This document shows, one piece after another, positions 33,929 through 46,254 of a stretch of DNA of 64,000 nt; the stretch's first letter is position 1, and each line of letters opens with the position of its first letter. The stretch is from Polysphondylium violaceum. Lineage: Eukaryota > Evosea > Eumycetozoa > Dictyosteliales > Dictyosteliaceae. The translations under genes and the position numbers were made by a program. The DNA lies in contig AJWJ01000058.1 of assembly GCA_000277445.1 (NCBI GenBank), forward strand, positions 1 through 64,000, written 5' to 3'. The notes below the pieces were generated by a model. That model was not told the origin of the DNA, searched no databases, and worked only from the letters and a program-made list of their open reading frames with translations.

Positions 33929-35041
33929 ATACAATGATGGAATTAAATCTATACCTCTTTGAAACTCATTGTTGTCTACCATCTTTGCCAAGCTAACGAG
34001 GGCTGATAAAACGGTGGATTGATTCAGGTTTGGGAAAATGGCATTAATCAGCTCATGGCCAGTCACCAGACGGAAGGCCACAGCACCAATAGCCCAAATA
34101 TCTACAAGTAAAGGATTATATCCTTCGTTGGCGTCTGGTGAGAGTTTTCCTGTCTTTTGTTCTAAAAATGGCGAGAGAATGATATGTATAATCTCTGGTG
34201 CCATGTACAATGGCGATCCTGCCAGTGTTGAGTGTATTTCATTCTCATTTAAATCGATAGAGGCGTAGCCATAGTCTGTGATCTTGAGGATGGGTGGCTC
34301 GTCCTCGAGATATCGGTAGTTGGTGCCGCTGGGGGCGTTGCTGTCGTATGACGAAGATCCGTCGAATCCGATCACACCGTATCCCTCGTTGCTGGTGTTG
34401 AGCACACGCGTGCTGCTGCCCTTGGCGGGATGCGGTGTCTTGTTTCTCAGCAAGAGTATGTTGGCCGGTTTGATATCCCGATGCGAACACTTTTTGCCAT
34501 TCATAAACTCGATGGCGCTGATGGTCTGATATAGAATGTGTGACGAGAGGTTGAGTGGTAACCCCTGGTCAAAAGTGTACATAAAATCCTCCAACGTTCC
34601 GCCATCGACATATTCTAAAATAAATATAGCTGTTGTTTTGTGTACCTAAAAAGCGAGTGTTAGTGTCGTGTGTGTGTCGTCTGATATGGTCACAAACAAC
34701 AAATCGAGTAAGCACCACTTACAAAACATTCAATCAATTTAATGATATTTTTATGAGGTTTTTCTTTTTCTGGATTTAAGATCAACAATGCTCTAATTTC
34801 ACCTTGAACTTGTCTGTACAAAAATAGATGGTGAATTAATACAATGATATCGATATGGGTACACGCTATAACACACATACTCTGAGGATACTTTATTTTG
34901 GTTCATATCAACCAATTTAATAGCTACCAATTGACCAGTTTCCTTATGTGCAGCTTTGTATACAACACCACTTACCCCTCTGCCTATCTCTTTGATGTTA
35001 CGATAGGTTTCAGGCCAATACAACACTCTTTCTCTTCCCAT
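32651..35041 (-). CDS. serine/threonine protein kinase
   Basis: Exons 35041-34881, 34813-34723, 34645-33933 and 33788-32651 join in frame to 700 aa. The kinase domain starts near residue 13: IGRGVSGVVY (Gly loop), VAIKLV (Lys), a helix C Glu in the following exon, SHRDIKPANILL (HRD loop), ITDYGYAS (the DFG position is DYG), and SPLYMAPEI. There is a long insert between the catalytic loop and DYG. After the domain come Ser/Asn/Thr-rich linkers and a helical 120-residue C-terminus. The order hints at ULK/Atg1-like kinases but I cannot assign a subfamily. The third intron, 33932-33789, is filled by an AAT/ATT repeat and is 144 bases, a multiple of three, so an unspliced reading gives a false poly-Leu stretch. 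Confidence 0.85.
33828..33927. repeat. AAT trinucleotide microsatellite inside kinase intron
   Basis: About 30 near-perfect AAT units lie within the intron 33932-33789 of the kinase gene. Confidence 0.9.
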
Positions 35042-35608
35042 TGTTTTCTATTATTATGTTTTCCTAGGTTGATAATAGTATGTGTATGTATAATGTGTCT
35101 GTGTCTGTATAGTATGTTTATTTATTATTAATATCTATTTTGTCTGACGTTGATGTTGATGATGTTGATGATGTCGATGATGTTGCTGTTGATTACCACC
35201 CTAACAAGGCAATATATATGTTTATGTGTCCACAATGAAACCGTTGGAAAAAAGGGAAGAAAATTTGTGTAATAATTTTGTTTTATTTTTTTTAATTTTT
35301 TTTATTTTTGAAAAAAGGATTGAAAATTTTAGGTGCTTTTTGGGTATGCCTTCATCTTTTGCATCCCTGTCATTTCGTTTTTTTTTTTTTCAGCCACAGC
35401 GGAAAAATATCTGGAGGCTTCAAAGAAATCAGATTTCGTGGGGCGGGGATCATGATTATTTTTATTTTTGAGAATCTATTTTTACAAATAATGGGTGTAC
35501 AAGCAACAGCGTAAAGCTTATGACGTCAGTCTAAAGATCCCTATACCAGATTCGGTAGTGTGGGTGATACGAAGGTATGAGGACGGGGCTCAAGTTAAAC
35601 GCGATTAT
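35042..35608. other. intergenic, no gene seen
   Basis: Upstream of the kinase and downstream of the CRD-like membrane protein. A GATGTT repeat lies near 35147-35190. Small reading frames here have T-run composition and are not convincing. Confidence 0.5.
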
Positions 35609-36480
35609 TTATTTCTTTTGTTGAAATCTCATAATTAAATCAAGACCAAATATGATTAATAGTACTCCAACCAACACACCGAATCCGAGGATGGTACCCT
35701 TGGTCTGGCCGCCTGGGTATTTAATGACATTTGTCTTTGTTAGAGGCATAGTATCGGTGAAATTAAATCTCCCCAACACAGAAGCTGAACTACACATTGT
35801 TGTATTTACTTCTGTTACACCATGCTCTAAACAGCTCGTTACCGTAGGAACTACATTAAATTTAAGACCAGTCCCTGCCTCATCTACCATAAGTGTATTT
35901 GGACATTCCTTTTCAAATGAATCACAAATTGTATTACAAGGTTCATATCCATCTATTATTATTATAGTTTGTTAGTGGACACAAAATAGAGAAAATATAA
36001 TAGTGAGTGGATATTTATCTACATACATTTAACATATCTATAGGTACAGAGATAAGTTACAAGTTGTTCAATACATTGATTGGAGAAACCTGGTACTTTT
36101 TTGGTTTGATTGATGACAAATTCTATATAGCTATCCATAGCGTAATCAACTGGTTGATTTTCAAAATGAAATACCTGCACCGTTTTATTATCCAGTTCTA
36201 TATTTTGACCGATTAAATAGGTTCCAACATTTTCGCCTGGTCCCTGAAACATCTGAGTTGCATTAATCCTCACCAAATCACCTACACTTAGAGGACATAT
36301 TCTAAAATCTCCTTTACTCGTTACATTAAATACAAACATTTCATCTCCACCTCCATTTTGACCATCTATTATTTAGACATTAATAAGAGATCAATATCTC
36401 TGAGATAGATAAAGATAATTACATGATATATGAATAATTAATAATAATGATAATAAAATATATATGAATGTAAAAGACAT
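35609..36480 (-). CDS. single-pass membrane protein with Frizzled-CRD-like Cys pattern
   Basis: Exons 36480-36423, 36365-36027 and 35952-35609 join in frame to 246 aa. The first exon is a hydrophobic signal segment (residues 1-19). The lumenal region has several N-x-S/T sites and a Cys series in the region QCIEQLVTYLC, C, C, C and C (EPCNTICDSFEKEC), spaced like the C-terminal half of a Frizzled cysteine-rich domain. One transmembrane helix (GVLVGVLLIIFGLDLI) and a short RFQQKK tail close the protein. It could be a receptor or adhesion protein without a 7TM domain. The CRD reading is by pattern only. Confidence 0.75.
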
Positions 36481-36790
36481 TGTAATAAATAAATAAATAG
36501 TTTTATATAAAATTGACAAGATAATAAAACTGTATTTATATATTACAAATATCACATAGTAATAAAAGTGATGATAGTGTTAGTTATATATAATTTAAAA
36601 TAAAAAAATAAACAGCGTGTGTGTGATGGGGGTAGATGAGAGGGTTTTATATATTATTGTAAATTCACCACACTTCACCCATTAGATCACACACACACAA
36701 TATATCTAAAATAATATAAAAACACACACAATGATCATGATTATTCATTTTTAGATTTATAAATAGACGATGTATAATTAAAATTTCAAT
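36481..36790. other. intergenic, no gene seen
   Basis: Upstream of the CRD-like protein and downstream of the BCS1-type gene. It is AT-rich with short CACA tracts. Confidence 0.5.
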
Positions 36791-38289
36791 TTATTCAGTT
36801 TTGGGAGCAGCAATAGTTTTATCAGTTAAAAGTTGATTATAGTTTTCCAATGCTTTGATTGGATCGTCAGAGTGTTGCATAAAGTAGCCTTGGAGTTGAG
36901 CAGGCGACACAGTGTGATTGGCCAAGAGATCGACAAACTTTTTGGCATGATCGATTTCACCTGGATAGAATTTAAGAAACATTCTCTCTAATTGGTAGGG
37001 AGTTGAGAGACCTATATACATCTTCATATCTACACGACCGGGTCTAATTAAAACTTTATCCAACTTTTGTATATGATTGGTGGTCATAAACAATATTCTT
37101 CCCTCAGAGGCAGCCACACCGTCCAATGCATTCAACAATCCACTAAATGTCAATCCACTGCCACTACTACCGCCGCCACCACCATATGTGTTGAAGCCGT
37201 ATCCTTCGTAGCCTTGGTTTTGTTGAGATTGCTGTTGGAGTTGGAGTTTTTGAGAGGTTTGTTGGACTACAGAGTCTGGGATGGCAGAGTCTATATCTTC
37301 GAGTAAAATAATAGATCTTTGAGGTGCGGTGCTCAATAGATGGTTGAGGGTAGAGTCACTGACGTTTTTGCCGGCCAAATTGAGGATACATATGCTGAGT
37401 TGGAGCTCGCCTGCAAGGGCGTTGATGAATGAACTCTTGCCTGTGCCTGGTGGACCATACAACAGATATCCTCTTCTATAAGGAATTCCTCTGTCGTTAT
37501 ACCAATTGGCATTTGACAAAAACTTTTTAACATCGGCAATGATTTCGTCAGACACACCGGTGTCGAGAATGACAGATTGGATGGGTCTCTTTCTTCGAGG
37601 ATGACCAAATCTTCTCCAATCGGTGCCCACTGATGTATAAATAATAGTCTTGCCCTCCTCTTTATCCATAGCCATCAATCTTGTTTCCTCTATCAATCTG
37701 TGAAACACATCACGACTGGTTCCAAGAGTGGTGAGTGTGATTGATTCCCATAGATTACCTGAATTCATATCTATGACGTTCTTTTCTCTTGTTCTATCCA
37801 CCTTGATGACTCTGCCTTTATACATTACATAATGAGTTCCAACACTTGGAACAAAATTGATTTTCGATACAATATCTCCACTCTCGTGTTGATGAAAAGT
37901 AGTTTCCACACTAACGTGTCTTGTATTTGTGCCCTACATTATAATTGTAATAATCTATTAATCACCCGAACCTGCGTCTTACAATACAACAACATATATA
38001 CTTTTTTTAAAGCCAACCATTCCATCAACCAATGAAAGCTTTTATCTTTGCTAGGGACTTCAACAGACACGAAAAAGTATCTTCGGGCTTGAATTAAACT
38101 CGTTTGAAAACCTTTTCTGCCCAAGGCCATAATCGAACCAAGGCCCACAAGACCAAAACCTGCAGAGAAAAAAGGATTTTCAAATAAAGGTTGGAGGGGC
38201 TCAGGGACATAGTTTAACAATGATTTGGGCAATCCGGGTGCTTTTCCGCCACCACCGCCAACATTGCTAGGTAATGGTAATTCATTCAT
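36791..38289 (-). CDS. bcs1l: BCS1-type mitochondrial AAA ATPase
   Basis: Exons 38289-38002 and 37933-36791 join in frame to 476 aa (human 419, yeast 456). The N-terminus has a short TM region (FGLVGLGSIMALG) and the BCS1-specific segment WLMEW...GTNTRHVSVETTF, formed exactly across the intron. The AAA module has Walker A GPPGTGKSS, Walker B IILLEDIDSA and the arginine motif RPGRVDMK. BCS1 translocates the folded Rieske Fe-S protein across the mitochondrial inner membrane during complex III assembly. A Gln/Gly-rich insert lies between Walker B and the NALDG segment. The start is the first in-frame ATG. The promoter is shared with the THUMP gene, 190 bases away. Confidence 0.9.
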
Positions 38290-38479
38290 GTCGATGATGT
38301 ATCTATCTATACCACAATCATCAATCAATCGTATATTGCATTTGTGTTCATTTTTCACACACGCACAAAACGAAGCACATTCATTTTTTTGAAAATTTTT
38401 TGCAATTTTTTTTGAGATTTATTTGGCGTGTGACAAGAGAAAACGTGTCGGCAGATATATTGTATTGCAACTACCCAAT

Positions 38480-39606
38480 ATGTCAAATCAAGAGAGTCAG
38501 GAGCAGGATGTAGCATCGTTGAAAAGAAAGGAAACAGAGGAATTTTTAGAGTTGGAGAATCAGATATTCAAAAAACAAAATACCAGCAGCAGCACCGATT
38601 TGCCCGTACCCAATGCAAAGGTGTTGAGCGACCCAATCTATGGATGCAAGGGATTGATGTACACCTTTGATTCTGGAAGAGAGAGACAGGCAACAAAAGA
38701 TATTCATGTCCTTATGGATCAATATTTGCAACCATACAGAAATAACAATAGTATTGATAACAATTCATCAGATTCATCCTATGATTTCAATGCAGAGTTT
38801 TTAAAGGAATTACAACAGGTTAGAGATGAAAATAAGAGAGAAAATAGATTATACAAAACACATTCACTCAAATGCAATGGTTTAGGATTTATTTCATTTC
38901 GATCAGATACTGATATAGATCCCATTGATATTGTCAATAGAATTTGTTTAGATGTGGAAAAAGACAAATTGGTGAAAACCAAAGAGATTACAAGAGTTAT
39001 TCCAATTTTAAAAACATGTCATGTCAGTCAAATTACACCAGAAATTAAATTGTTAATAGATAAATATTTTAAAAATAATAATAATCAAATCATTAAAGTA
39101 ATTATTGGTATTATTATTAAAGTATATTAAAAGAGATTCTAATATTTTAATAATAATAATATAGTATAAAATTGAATTCAAGTCTAGAAATAATAGTAAA
39201 ATACATAAAATGGATTATATTCAAGAGATTGCTAAAACTATGGACCCAAGTAAACATAAAGTTGATTTGGTTAATCCAGATTTAACTATTATTGTAGAAA
39301 TTATAAATGTAATGTTTTTGCGAAATTGTCTCTTAGTTTTATCAAATATATATATATTAATATTCTCCAATTATTTATTAGTTTTTTTGTGCTTTATCAA
39401 TTGTATCTAATTTTGAAAAATGTAAAAAGTTTAATCTTGCAAATTTAGCTGGTTTGCCTCCAAATAATATACCAAAAGGTAAAAAAAATAATAGTAATAA
39501 TAATAACAATAAAAAATCAGAATCAAAAGAAAAAGTAGAACAGGAAGAAGAAAAAGAACCAAAAACATCAGAATCAACATCAAAAAAAGAAGAAATAAAA
39601 GAATAA
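38480..39606 (+). CDS. THUMPD1/Tan1-like tRNA acetylation adaptor
   Basis: Coding begins at the ATG 38480. The THUMP region runs through GCKGLMYTF, LGFISFR and RVIPILKTCHVS in exon 1. It continues as SRNNSKIHK and KVDLVNPDLTIIVEIIN to 39309, and then FFCALSIVSNFEKCKKFNLANL in the exon from 39382. The last intron (39310-39381) is clear. The first junction is uncertain: a donor near 39093 with an acceptor at either 39164 or 39186 gives different phases, and the strand before SRNNS may be lost or kept. THUMPD1/Tan1 presents tRNA to the NAT10/Kre33 acetyltransferase for ac4C12. The C-terminus is Lys/Glu-rich. Confidence 0.8.
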
Positions 39607-39637
39607 GATATTATGATATAAATAATATTTTAAAAAA

Positions 39638-42092
39638 TTATAATTTATTAACTTTATAATGATTTAAAACTATATCTTTTGGACTTAAATTTACATTTGT
39701 TATACCATTGCTACTGTTGTTATTTACATTGTTATTAATTGAACCACTGTGGTTTATAATGGTTGAGCTGTTTAGATTAAACTCAAACAACAGTTCAGCG
39801 TGAGAGGTAAAGAGTTGAGAGTTTAGAAATTGATTAATAAATACTTGGTGGATGGGCGATACGAGGTTGAGTAGTTGATATTTTTGAGAGGTGTTTCCAA
39901 AATCAAAATTTCTGTCCCAAGAGATATAGAATGCTATCGTTTCGATAATGTATCGGTGATACATTCTAAACTCGTCGGAAAAGGCGTGGATGAATTTGTA
40001 ATCGTTGGAATTGATTTTAAATGGATAGTCTATCGAGTGTTTTTTCATTTTATCTTGATGGACCTCTTGGTGATAGTGTTTGAGAATGGCTTCGAGTTTG
40101 TCTTCGTTGGGCAGTGGGATGATGGGCGAGCAGTTTGAGCCAATGATTATTTTGTCATTATCAATGTCGACAATGTAGCAATTGGCCAGAGCATCGTTCA
40201 TATCTGTGGGGATTTTGGTGATGCCAATAATGTATGGGATGGGGCAATGGAGGGCGTCTAGAGTGGCGTAGGGGAGGATGGGTATGTAGGCTCCTTGGTA
40301 AGTGTAGGGTCTGAGGAGTGGAAGTATGGCAAAGATTGTATTACTAATGGCACCAATGTTTTTGGATGTTACCAATACATATTTCTCTAGTAATACACAA
40401 GATACAATCTGTAATATAGTTTTCAAAGACATTGATCTCATTAGTCCACCCAAACACCATCTTTCCATTTGATACAAATCATCGCCACTCTCATAGGTGG
40501 TCATATTTTGATCACCTGGAAATCGTAAAACCAACTTTTCATTCTCTAACGGTACCTGAGTATTGAAATAGTATTCAATGGTTTCCAATTCTTCATTTAA
40601 TAGTGTTGGTAATTTAAATGTTTTGTTATTATTATTATCATTATTATTATTTATATTTGAACTACTCGTTTTAATTGAATTATGACTTGATGATAAACTA
40701 CCATTGTTTAAACTACCGTCTGGTAATTTAGGTAAAGGTTTGGGACTAACTGGAATTGGTGTTTGATTACTGCTGTTATTTAAATTATTATTATTTATAT
40801 TATTAATGGATGCTGTAGAATTGTTTAAACTATGGTTATAACTGTGATATATTGAAAAACTATTTGTAGAGGAATTAAAATCTGAAAATGAATCTTCTGA
40901 AAGTTCAGATGTCGATGAACCGAGGGATTCTTGAATCGCTGATAAAGATTCATCTGAAAGTGTTGGAGGCGTGCTATAGGTTGGTGAGGGGACTGATTCT
41001 TTACTAATTTTTGCCAATGCTCTTATATCCTTGAGATGATTTGATAGGGGAGTTGAATGTGACCTTGAATGATTAATAACTCTTGTATGTAATTTATTAT
41101 TGCCACTATTGTTTAAACTATTATTATTGATGTTATTATTGTTATTGTTATTGTTATTGTTGTTATTATTATTTTGTTTAATTAAAAAAGAGGTCTCTTC
41201 TTGTTCCATGATTGGTGATTCAATGGTGGGAGTGACACCAGATTGAATAGGAGAGTCACCAGATGGTGCTGGATATGTGCTTTTACTGAGGATGTTTGAT
41301 TGGGTGGGTAGGGGAGGGAGGGGTTTGTTGGGTCGAGTTAATTTTGATTGATCTTTTTGAGGATTATTGTTTGCTGCTTTAAATTTACCTAAATCTGTTA
41401 CTGAAGTCGATGCTGAAAGTTGTGGTATCTTGCTGGGAAGTGGTTCTTGAAGAGATGTTTTCATTTGAAATTCTTGTTGTTGTTCGTATAGCTTGTTTAC
41501 CCTATTTAGTCTCTCTTTGCCAATGATGGAGTATATGAAATCAAAGTGTGCATTAAAGAATGGGAATTTACTCAACACGACATAACATCTTGGAGTAAAG
41601 AAGCAGTAGGGTGGTGGAGGGATTGTTTGTGCACCGTCGTTACCCTCGAGGGATTCTGGGAAAAAGCTAGGCAACTCATTGATCAACTCTGTATTCAATA
41701 CACATGCTGCATAAATCAAATGCTCACCTCCTGTAATGACAAACATGAAAGAACTGTCTGAACCCTCCAATTGGGATAGAGATTTAAATAACACTGAATT
41801 CAATTCTGTCAATGAGTTTCTTCTCTTGACTGGTATCAATTTAATACCATCTGGAAAACATAGATTTACAATTTGAGAGTGTAGCTCACCACATGGTTTG
41901 TCGGGTGGATAAGAGTACAATACTTTTCCATCATATGATACTTTATCGCCTTGATTAACTATTGTATTGACTGGTAATCCTACAACTGCAAAATGTTCAA
42001 TTAAATTACCCTCTCTATATGATCTAAAATTACTTGAAAATTGAAATGATTTCTCTTCTACATTACTACATCCATTGATTCTATTATTATTA

Positions 42093-42169
<77 letters not shown>

Positions 42170-42637
42170 GTTAGTTTTCTCTCTATATTTAAAATACTCT
42201 AGTCATACATACTCTGATATATTATCATTTGAAATATTATCCATAGTAGAAATTGATGAAGAATATTCTTCTATAGTTTTATTTTGTTCTTCTGTTGTGG
42301 TAGTGGTGGCAGTAGTTGTTACTACTGTTGTAGTTATTGTTGGTGATGATTGAATAATTTGAATTGTTGGAATATTTGAAGAAGAGCAAGAGGAGGAGGA
42401 AGAAGAATCTTGATAACTATTATTATTATTAATATTTTCAATTGCAATTATTGGTGGAGGAGTTGTGGGTATTGGTGTATCTAGTGGAGGTGAAGTAATT
42501 ATATTATGTGAATTGCTATTAGTTTCATTAAAGACTTGTACTACTACATTTTTATCATCTTTATCTTTTTCTGCAAGAGATGGTAAGATTCTCTTTTCTG
42601 TATTAATTATTTCGTCGTCTTGAAAAGATTCTATCAT
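39638..42637 (-). CDS. DENN-domain protein
   Basis: Exons 42637-42213 and 42080-39638 join in frame to 955 aa. After a low-complexity N-terminus, an uDENN-like segment starts with LIEHFAVVGLP and DKPCGELHSQIVNLCFPDG, then YAACVL. A long Ser/Asn-rich insert splits it from the cDENN block (FPGDQNMT, LLRPYTYQGAYIPILP, LHCPIPYIIGI, NCYIVDIDNDKI). DENN proteins are exchange factors for Rab GTPases in membrane traffic; the target Rab cannot be told from sequence. The intron 42212-42081 consists largely of ATT repeats. Confidence 0.88.
42081..42169. repeat. ATT trinucleotide microsatellite inside DENN-gene intron
   Basis: Almost pure ATT units occupy most of the 132-base intron, right up to the acceptor side. 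It parallels the repeat in the kinase intron at 33828-33927. Confidence 0.9.
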
Positions 42638-43630
42638 CTTGTTGTTCTTATGAATATGAGGAGGAAATATAAAAAAGTGTCAAGATTATGTCTGTGAGTG
42701 TACGTGTGGTGTGGGTGTCAATGTGTGTAGTAATAGTAATAGTATATGTACTAAATAGAGTACTAATAGTAGATGTGGTGTAATGAGCTAATAGATGAGA
42801 TACAGATAAAATGTAATAATTAATAATTGGTCTCTAAAAACAGAAAAGAAAAGAAAAGAGAATAACTATCTAGATAAATAATTCAATATATTGAAATGAG
42901 TATGTGAACTCTCTAATGTGACACCGATACTATTAGAAATATATTTAAAATGGAAACAAACAAACGACCACACCATAAAAATTAAAAAATAAATAATATT
43001 ATAAATGAAATGATATAATGTATATGTAGTAGTAGTTGTAGTAGTAGTTGTAGTAGTATTTGTTTGTTGTGTGATACAAAAAAGACTAAAATTTATTTTA
43101 TATAATGATTTTTGTTTTATATTCTATAGAGGTTGTGTGAGTGTGAGTTTGTTTGTTAAGTTATGAGATAAGTGGTAGTGGTAGTGGTAGGGGGTAAATA
43201 TAAGAAAAAGAGCTTTATTTATATATATTTTGAGGGGTGTGGTGGTGGGGTATATGTTTTTGGAAGGATAGTACTATATTTAATATTTATGACACTTCAG
43301 ATAAATTAACGAAATCGTTGTTGGCTGTTTTAAAGGAAATGTGCATTTATCATCATATTTTTGTTTTTCTCAATTATCGACTACCATTTCCATACTTGAG
43401 CAGTCCTTTTTTCTTTTTTAAATTTTTTTTTTATTTTTTTTATTTTTTTTGAAATTTTTTTTTGAAATTTTTTCTTTGCAAGAAATCAAGTAAAGTTGAC
43501 ACGTTTGCAGGGATCCAAAATAAGAAAGTGTAAAAAATAGCAAGAATAGTAACTGATCAAAAAAAGAAATAATGATATTAACAATCAAGATATAGGATAT
43601 AGATATATATGGCATATGGCAGGGATATGA
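42638..43630. other. long intergenic region, no gene seen
   Basis: Upstream of the DENN gene and downstream of methyltransferase copy 1. It has GTAGTAGTTGTAGTA repeats at 43026-43064, GTAGTG repeats at 43173-43190 and a T-rich block at 43410-43470. Confidence 0.6.
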
Positions 43631-44574
43631 TTATTTAGTGCCCACGCCAATATAGCATGGACATGGGATTTTGGTGGTGTCGGGGTAGTTGGCGGCGAGG
43701 TAGGCGAGGATGTGGTTGTCAAACTCTTGCTTTCGGGCAGGTGTGAGAAAGGCAATAATGTCTTCATAGACTGGATTTTGCTGCCAGTGGGCGAGAAAGG
43801 CTTGGACGGTGGGGAACGACATGTAGTGGGTCACTGAGTGGATCTCAACATCACGGAAACCTGCTTGCTCCAATTCAGACTTGAACACATGTTTGTCAGA
43901 CAACGACAAGACAGTGTTTTTTAGCGGGATGAGGGACTCGTCGCCAACAAGTTGTTTGAATGCGTAGGTGAAGATCTTGACAAACGAAGTATCGACACGC
44001 CAGGCAGTCACTGCCATCTTGCCATTGGCCTTCAAAACTCTGTAGAATTCCCTGAATCCTTTGGCACGGTCTGGAAAATAAATGGCACCAAACACAGAGT
44101 AGACATAGTTGAACAAATTGTCTTGAATCTCGCTCATGCATTGTCCATCCATCACTTTGGCCTCAATGTTTTTGTATTTCTCTTGCTTGATCACATTGTT
44201 CATGTATGCAATCATTTTCTCTGAAAAATCAGTTGCCAAAATAAAACTATTGTTTGAGTTTTGGACTAAATATGGTAATGTACAATATTAGTATTGATTG
44301 ATTGATTGATTGACACAAGGTACAATACAATAAATAAACCACTCTACTTACTTCGATCCAAAGCGACAAAAGACAAAGCACCTGTACCTGCAGCAACGTC
44401 AAGAATCTTTATGTTTGGATCTCTGATATCTCTAGTTCCCATGGTGAGATCCATGCAGTCGTTGGCATATTGGGCGGTGTATACGTTTTTGCTAAAAGTG
44501 GCTCTTACCCTATTACAGTTTCCCCAGCCCTCTGCTGTCTGATCAATTTTAGTTTGTTTGACTGAATTTGACAT
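43631..44574 (-). CDS. SAM-dependent methyltransferase, array copy 1
   Basis: Exons 44574-44352 and 44265-43631 join in frame to 285 aa. Class I methyltransferase motifs occur in order: motif I ILDVAAGTGALS, the acidic post-I ATDFSEKMI, VMDGQ (motif II region), FNYVYSVFGAIYFPDR, and the motif III-like FYRVLKANGKMAVTAW. The chain ends YIGVGTK. The fold resembles UbiE/COQ5 or sterol-type methyltransferases, but the substrate is unknown. It is one of four tandem copies, all minus strand. A TATA box lies about 160 bases upstream (44734-44744). Confidence 0.88.
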
Positions 44575-44733
44575 TTTTAGATTTAGAATAAAATTAAAAA
44601 ACGATGAAATGAGATTTATGTTGTGTGTATAAACAGACGAAACGAGTTAGATGACAATTAATGTATAATGTAGGCAATTGATTGTCAATAGAATGAATTT
44701 GTGTAATATGAATATATTTACTTTTTTCATGCT

Positions 44734-44744
44734 CTATTTATATC
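44734..44744 (-). promoter_or_regulatory. TATA box of methyltransferase copy 1
   Basis: The minus strand reads GATATAAATAG. A similar TATAAATAG element precedes methyltransferase copy 4. Confidence 0.4.
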
Positions 44745-44749
44745 AAGCT

Positions 44750-45165
44750 TGAATAACCAAAAATAAAACAAAAAATTAAAAAAAAATTAAAAAAAAAAAC
44801 CAAGATGAATGGTGTATAAAACTTATAACCTAGTAATGAGAGTACATTTGTGTATTCAGTCATCATCATCAGCATCATCATCATTCTCATAGGGGTAATT
44901 TTAGACAAGAGGGGATTTTTGTCCGATAAAAAACCGATAACTCATTACGCAGATAGCATTGAATCTTAATAAAGGAGATTCCACAACAAGTAATATTAAT
45001 AGTGAAAGGAAAAAAAAAAATAAAAAAAAAAAATAAAAGAAGGGGTGTGGTGAGGGGGAGATGATAATTTGAGATTTGTACAATAAAAAGATTTTTATAA
45101 ATATCTTTATACACATTTATATATATATATATATGTATACTACTGTTATTACTATTTATACTTTA
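44750..45165. other. intergenic, no gene seen
   Basis: Spacer between methyltransferase copies 1 and 2. It holds poly-A blocks near 44765-44800 and 45005-45040 and an AT repeat at 45119-45134. Confidence 0.5.
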
Positions 45166-46090
45166 TTATTTGGTACCAATACCAATGTATCCTGCAGAGT
45201 TGAGAATTAGATTGGGGTAGTTTTTTGATACATAATCATCCATTACTTTGTCAAGTTCATCTTGTTTTTCACGGGGAATGTAGTCAAATAGACATTCGTA
45301 AACTGGATTATCGTGAAATAAACTAGCACAACTGGTACCAGCGGGAATTACCATGTTATGATGGACGGTGTGTATCTCTACGTCTTTAAATCCAGCAGCT
45401 ATCATCTCTTGTTTAAATTGTTGTTTATCTGCTAATGATAAAAGACCCTTTTTATATGGAGATTGCTTAGCATCTATTGTTGTAAAATGAGATAATCCTG
45501 TAGTGAGCATCTCGCAAAAAGGTGTAGTTGACAGCCAACTGGTAATAGCAACTTTACCACTAGCTTTTAATACTCTGTGCATTTCCTTAAATCCCTTGTT
45601 ACGATCTGGAAAGTATATTAACCCAAAAACAGAATATGCAAAATCAAATGTATTGTCTTGGATTCCAACCATATTCTGACCATCCATTATCTTGGTTTCT
45701 ATATTGTCAATTTTATTCTCTCTCACCTTATCAGAGAGTATTTTAAGCATTGAGGGTGAAAAATCTGTACTGAGAATAAAACTATTTTTTGAATCTTTAA
45801 CTATTGTATATTTGTATATCCAATTAGTATAAGTATGACTACCACAACAATTCAATTATTATTATAATACTTTTATATAGAGCATTTAAAGTTAGAGCAC
45901 CAGTACCACATCCGACATCGAGTATCTTTATGTCATCTTTGGTACCATTTTTGCCAATTGTTAAATCCAGTGCGTCAATAGCATAGAGCTGGGTGAAACC
46001 ATGGGAATAGGCTTTTGATATAGTATCCCATCCCTCTGGGGTCTGATCTATTTGATTCTTTGTATTTGTAGACATTGTATTTGTAGACAT
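45166..46090 (-). CDS. SAM-dependent methyltransferase, array copy 2
   Basis: Exons 46090-45871 and 45800-45166 join in frame to 284 aa. Motif I is ILDVGCGTGAL, followed by STDFSPSML, IMDGQNM, FDFAYSVFGLIYFPDR and MHRVLKASGKVAITSW; the chain ends YIGIGTK. The intron sits at the same place as in copies 1 and 3. The first two Met lie in a duplicated 15-base unit (MSTNTMSTNT), so the exact start is ambiguous by five residues. Confidence 0.88.
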
Positions 46091-46254
46091 TGTATCTGTA
46101 TCTGTTTATATAAATAATTGTACACACACTTTAAATAAAAAATGAAAAACAAAAAATGAAAGAAAAGAAATATGACTTCCAACACCCCACGTGTCAGAAT
46201 TTGCGAATTGCAATTTCCCAAAAAAATTGAAAAAAATAAAAAACAAAACAAAAT

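Noticed and set aside
33790-33935. Poly-Leu stretch of about 35 residues in the kinase
   Set aside because: It is the translation of an AAT/ATT repeat inside a GTATGT..ATAG intron. Removing the intron joins the kinase domain smoothly and in frame.
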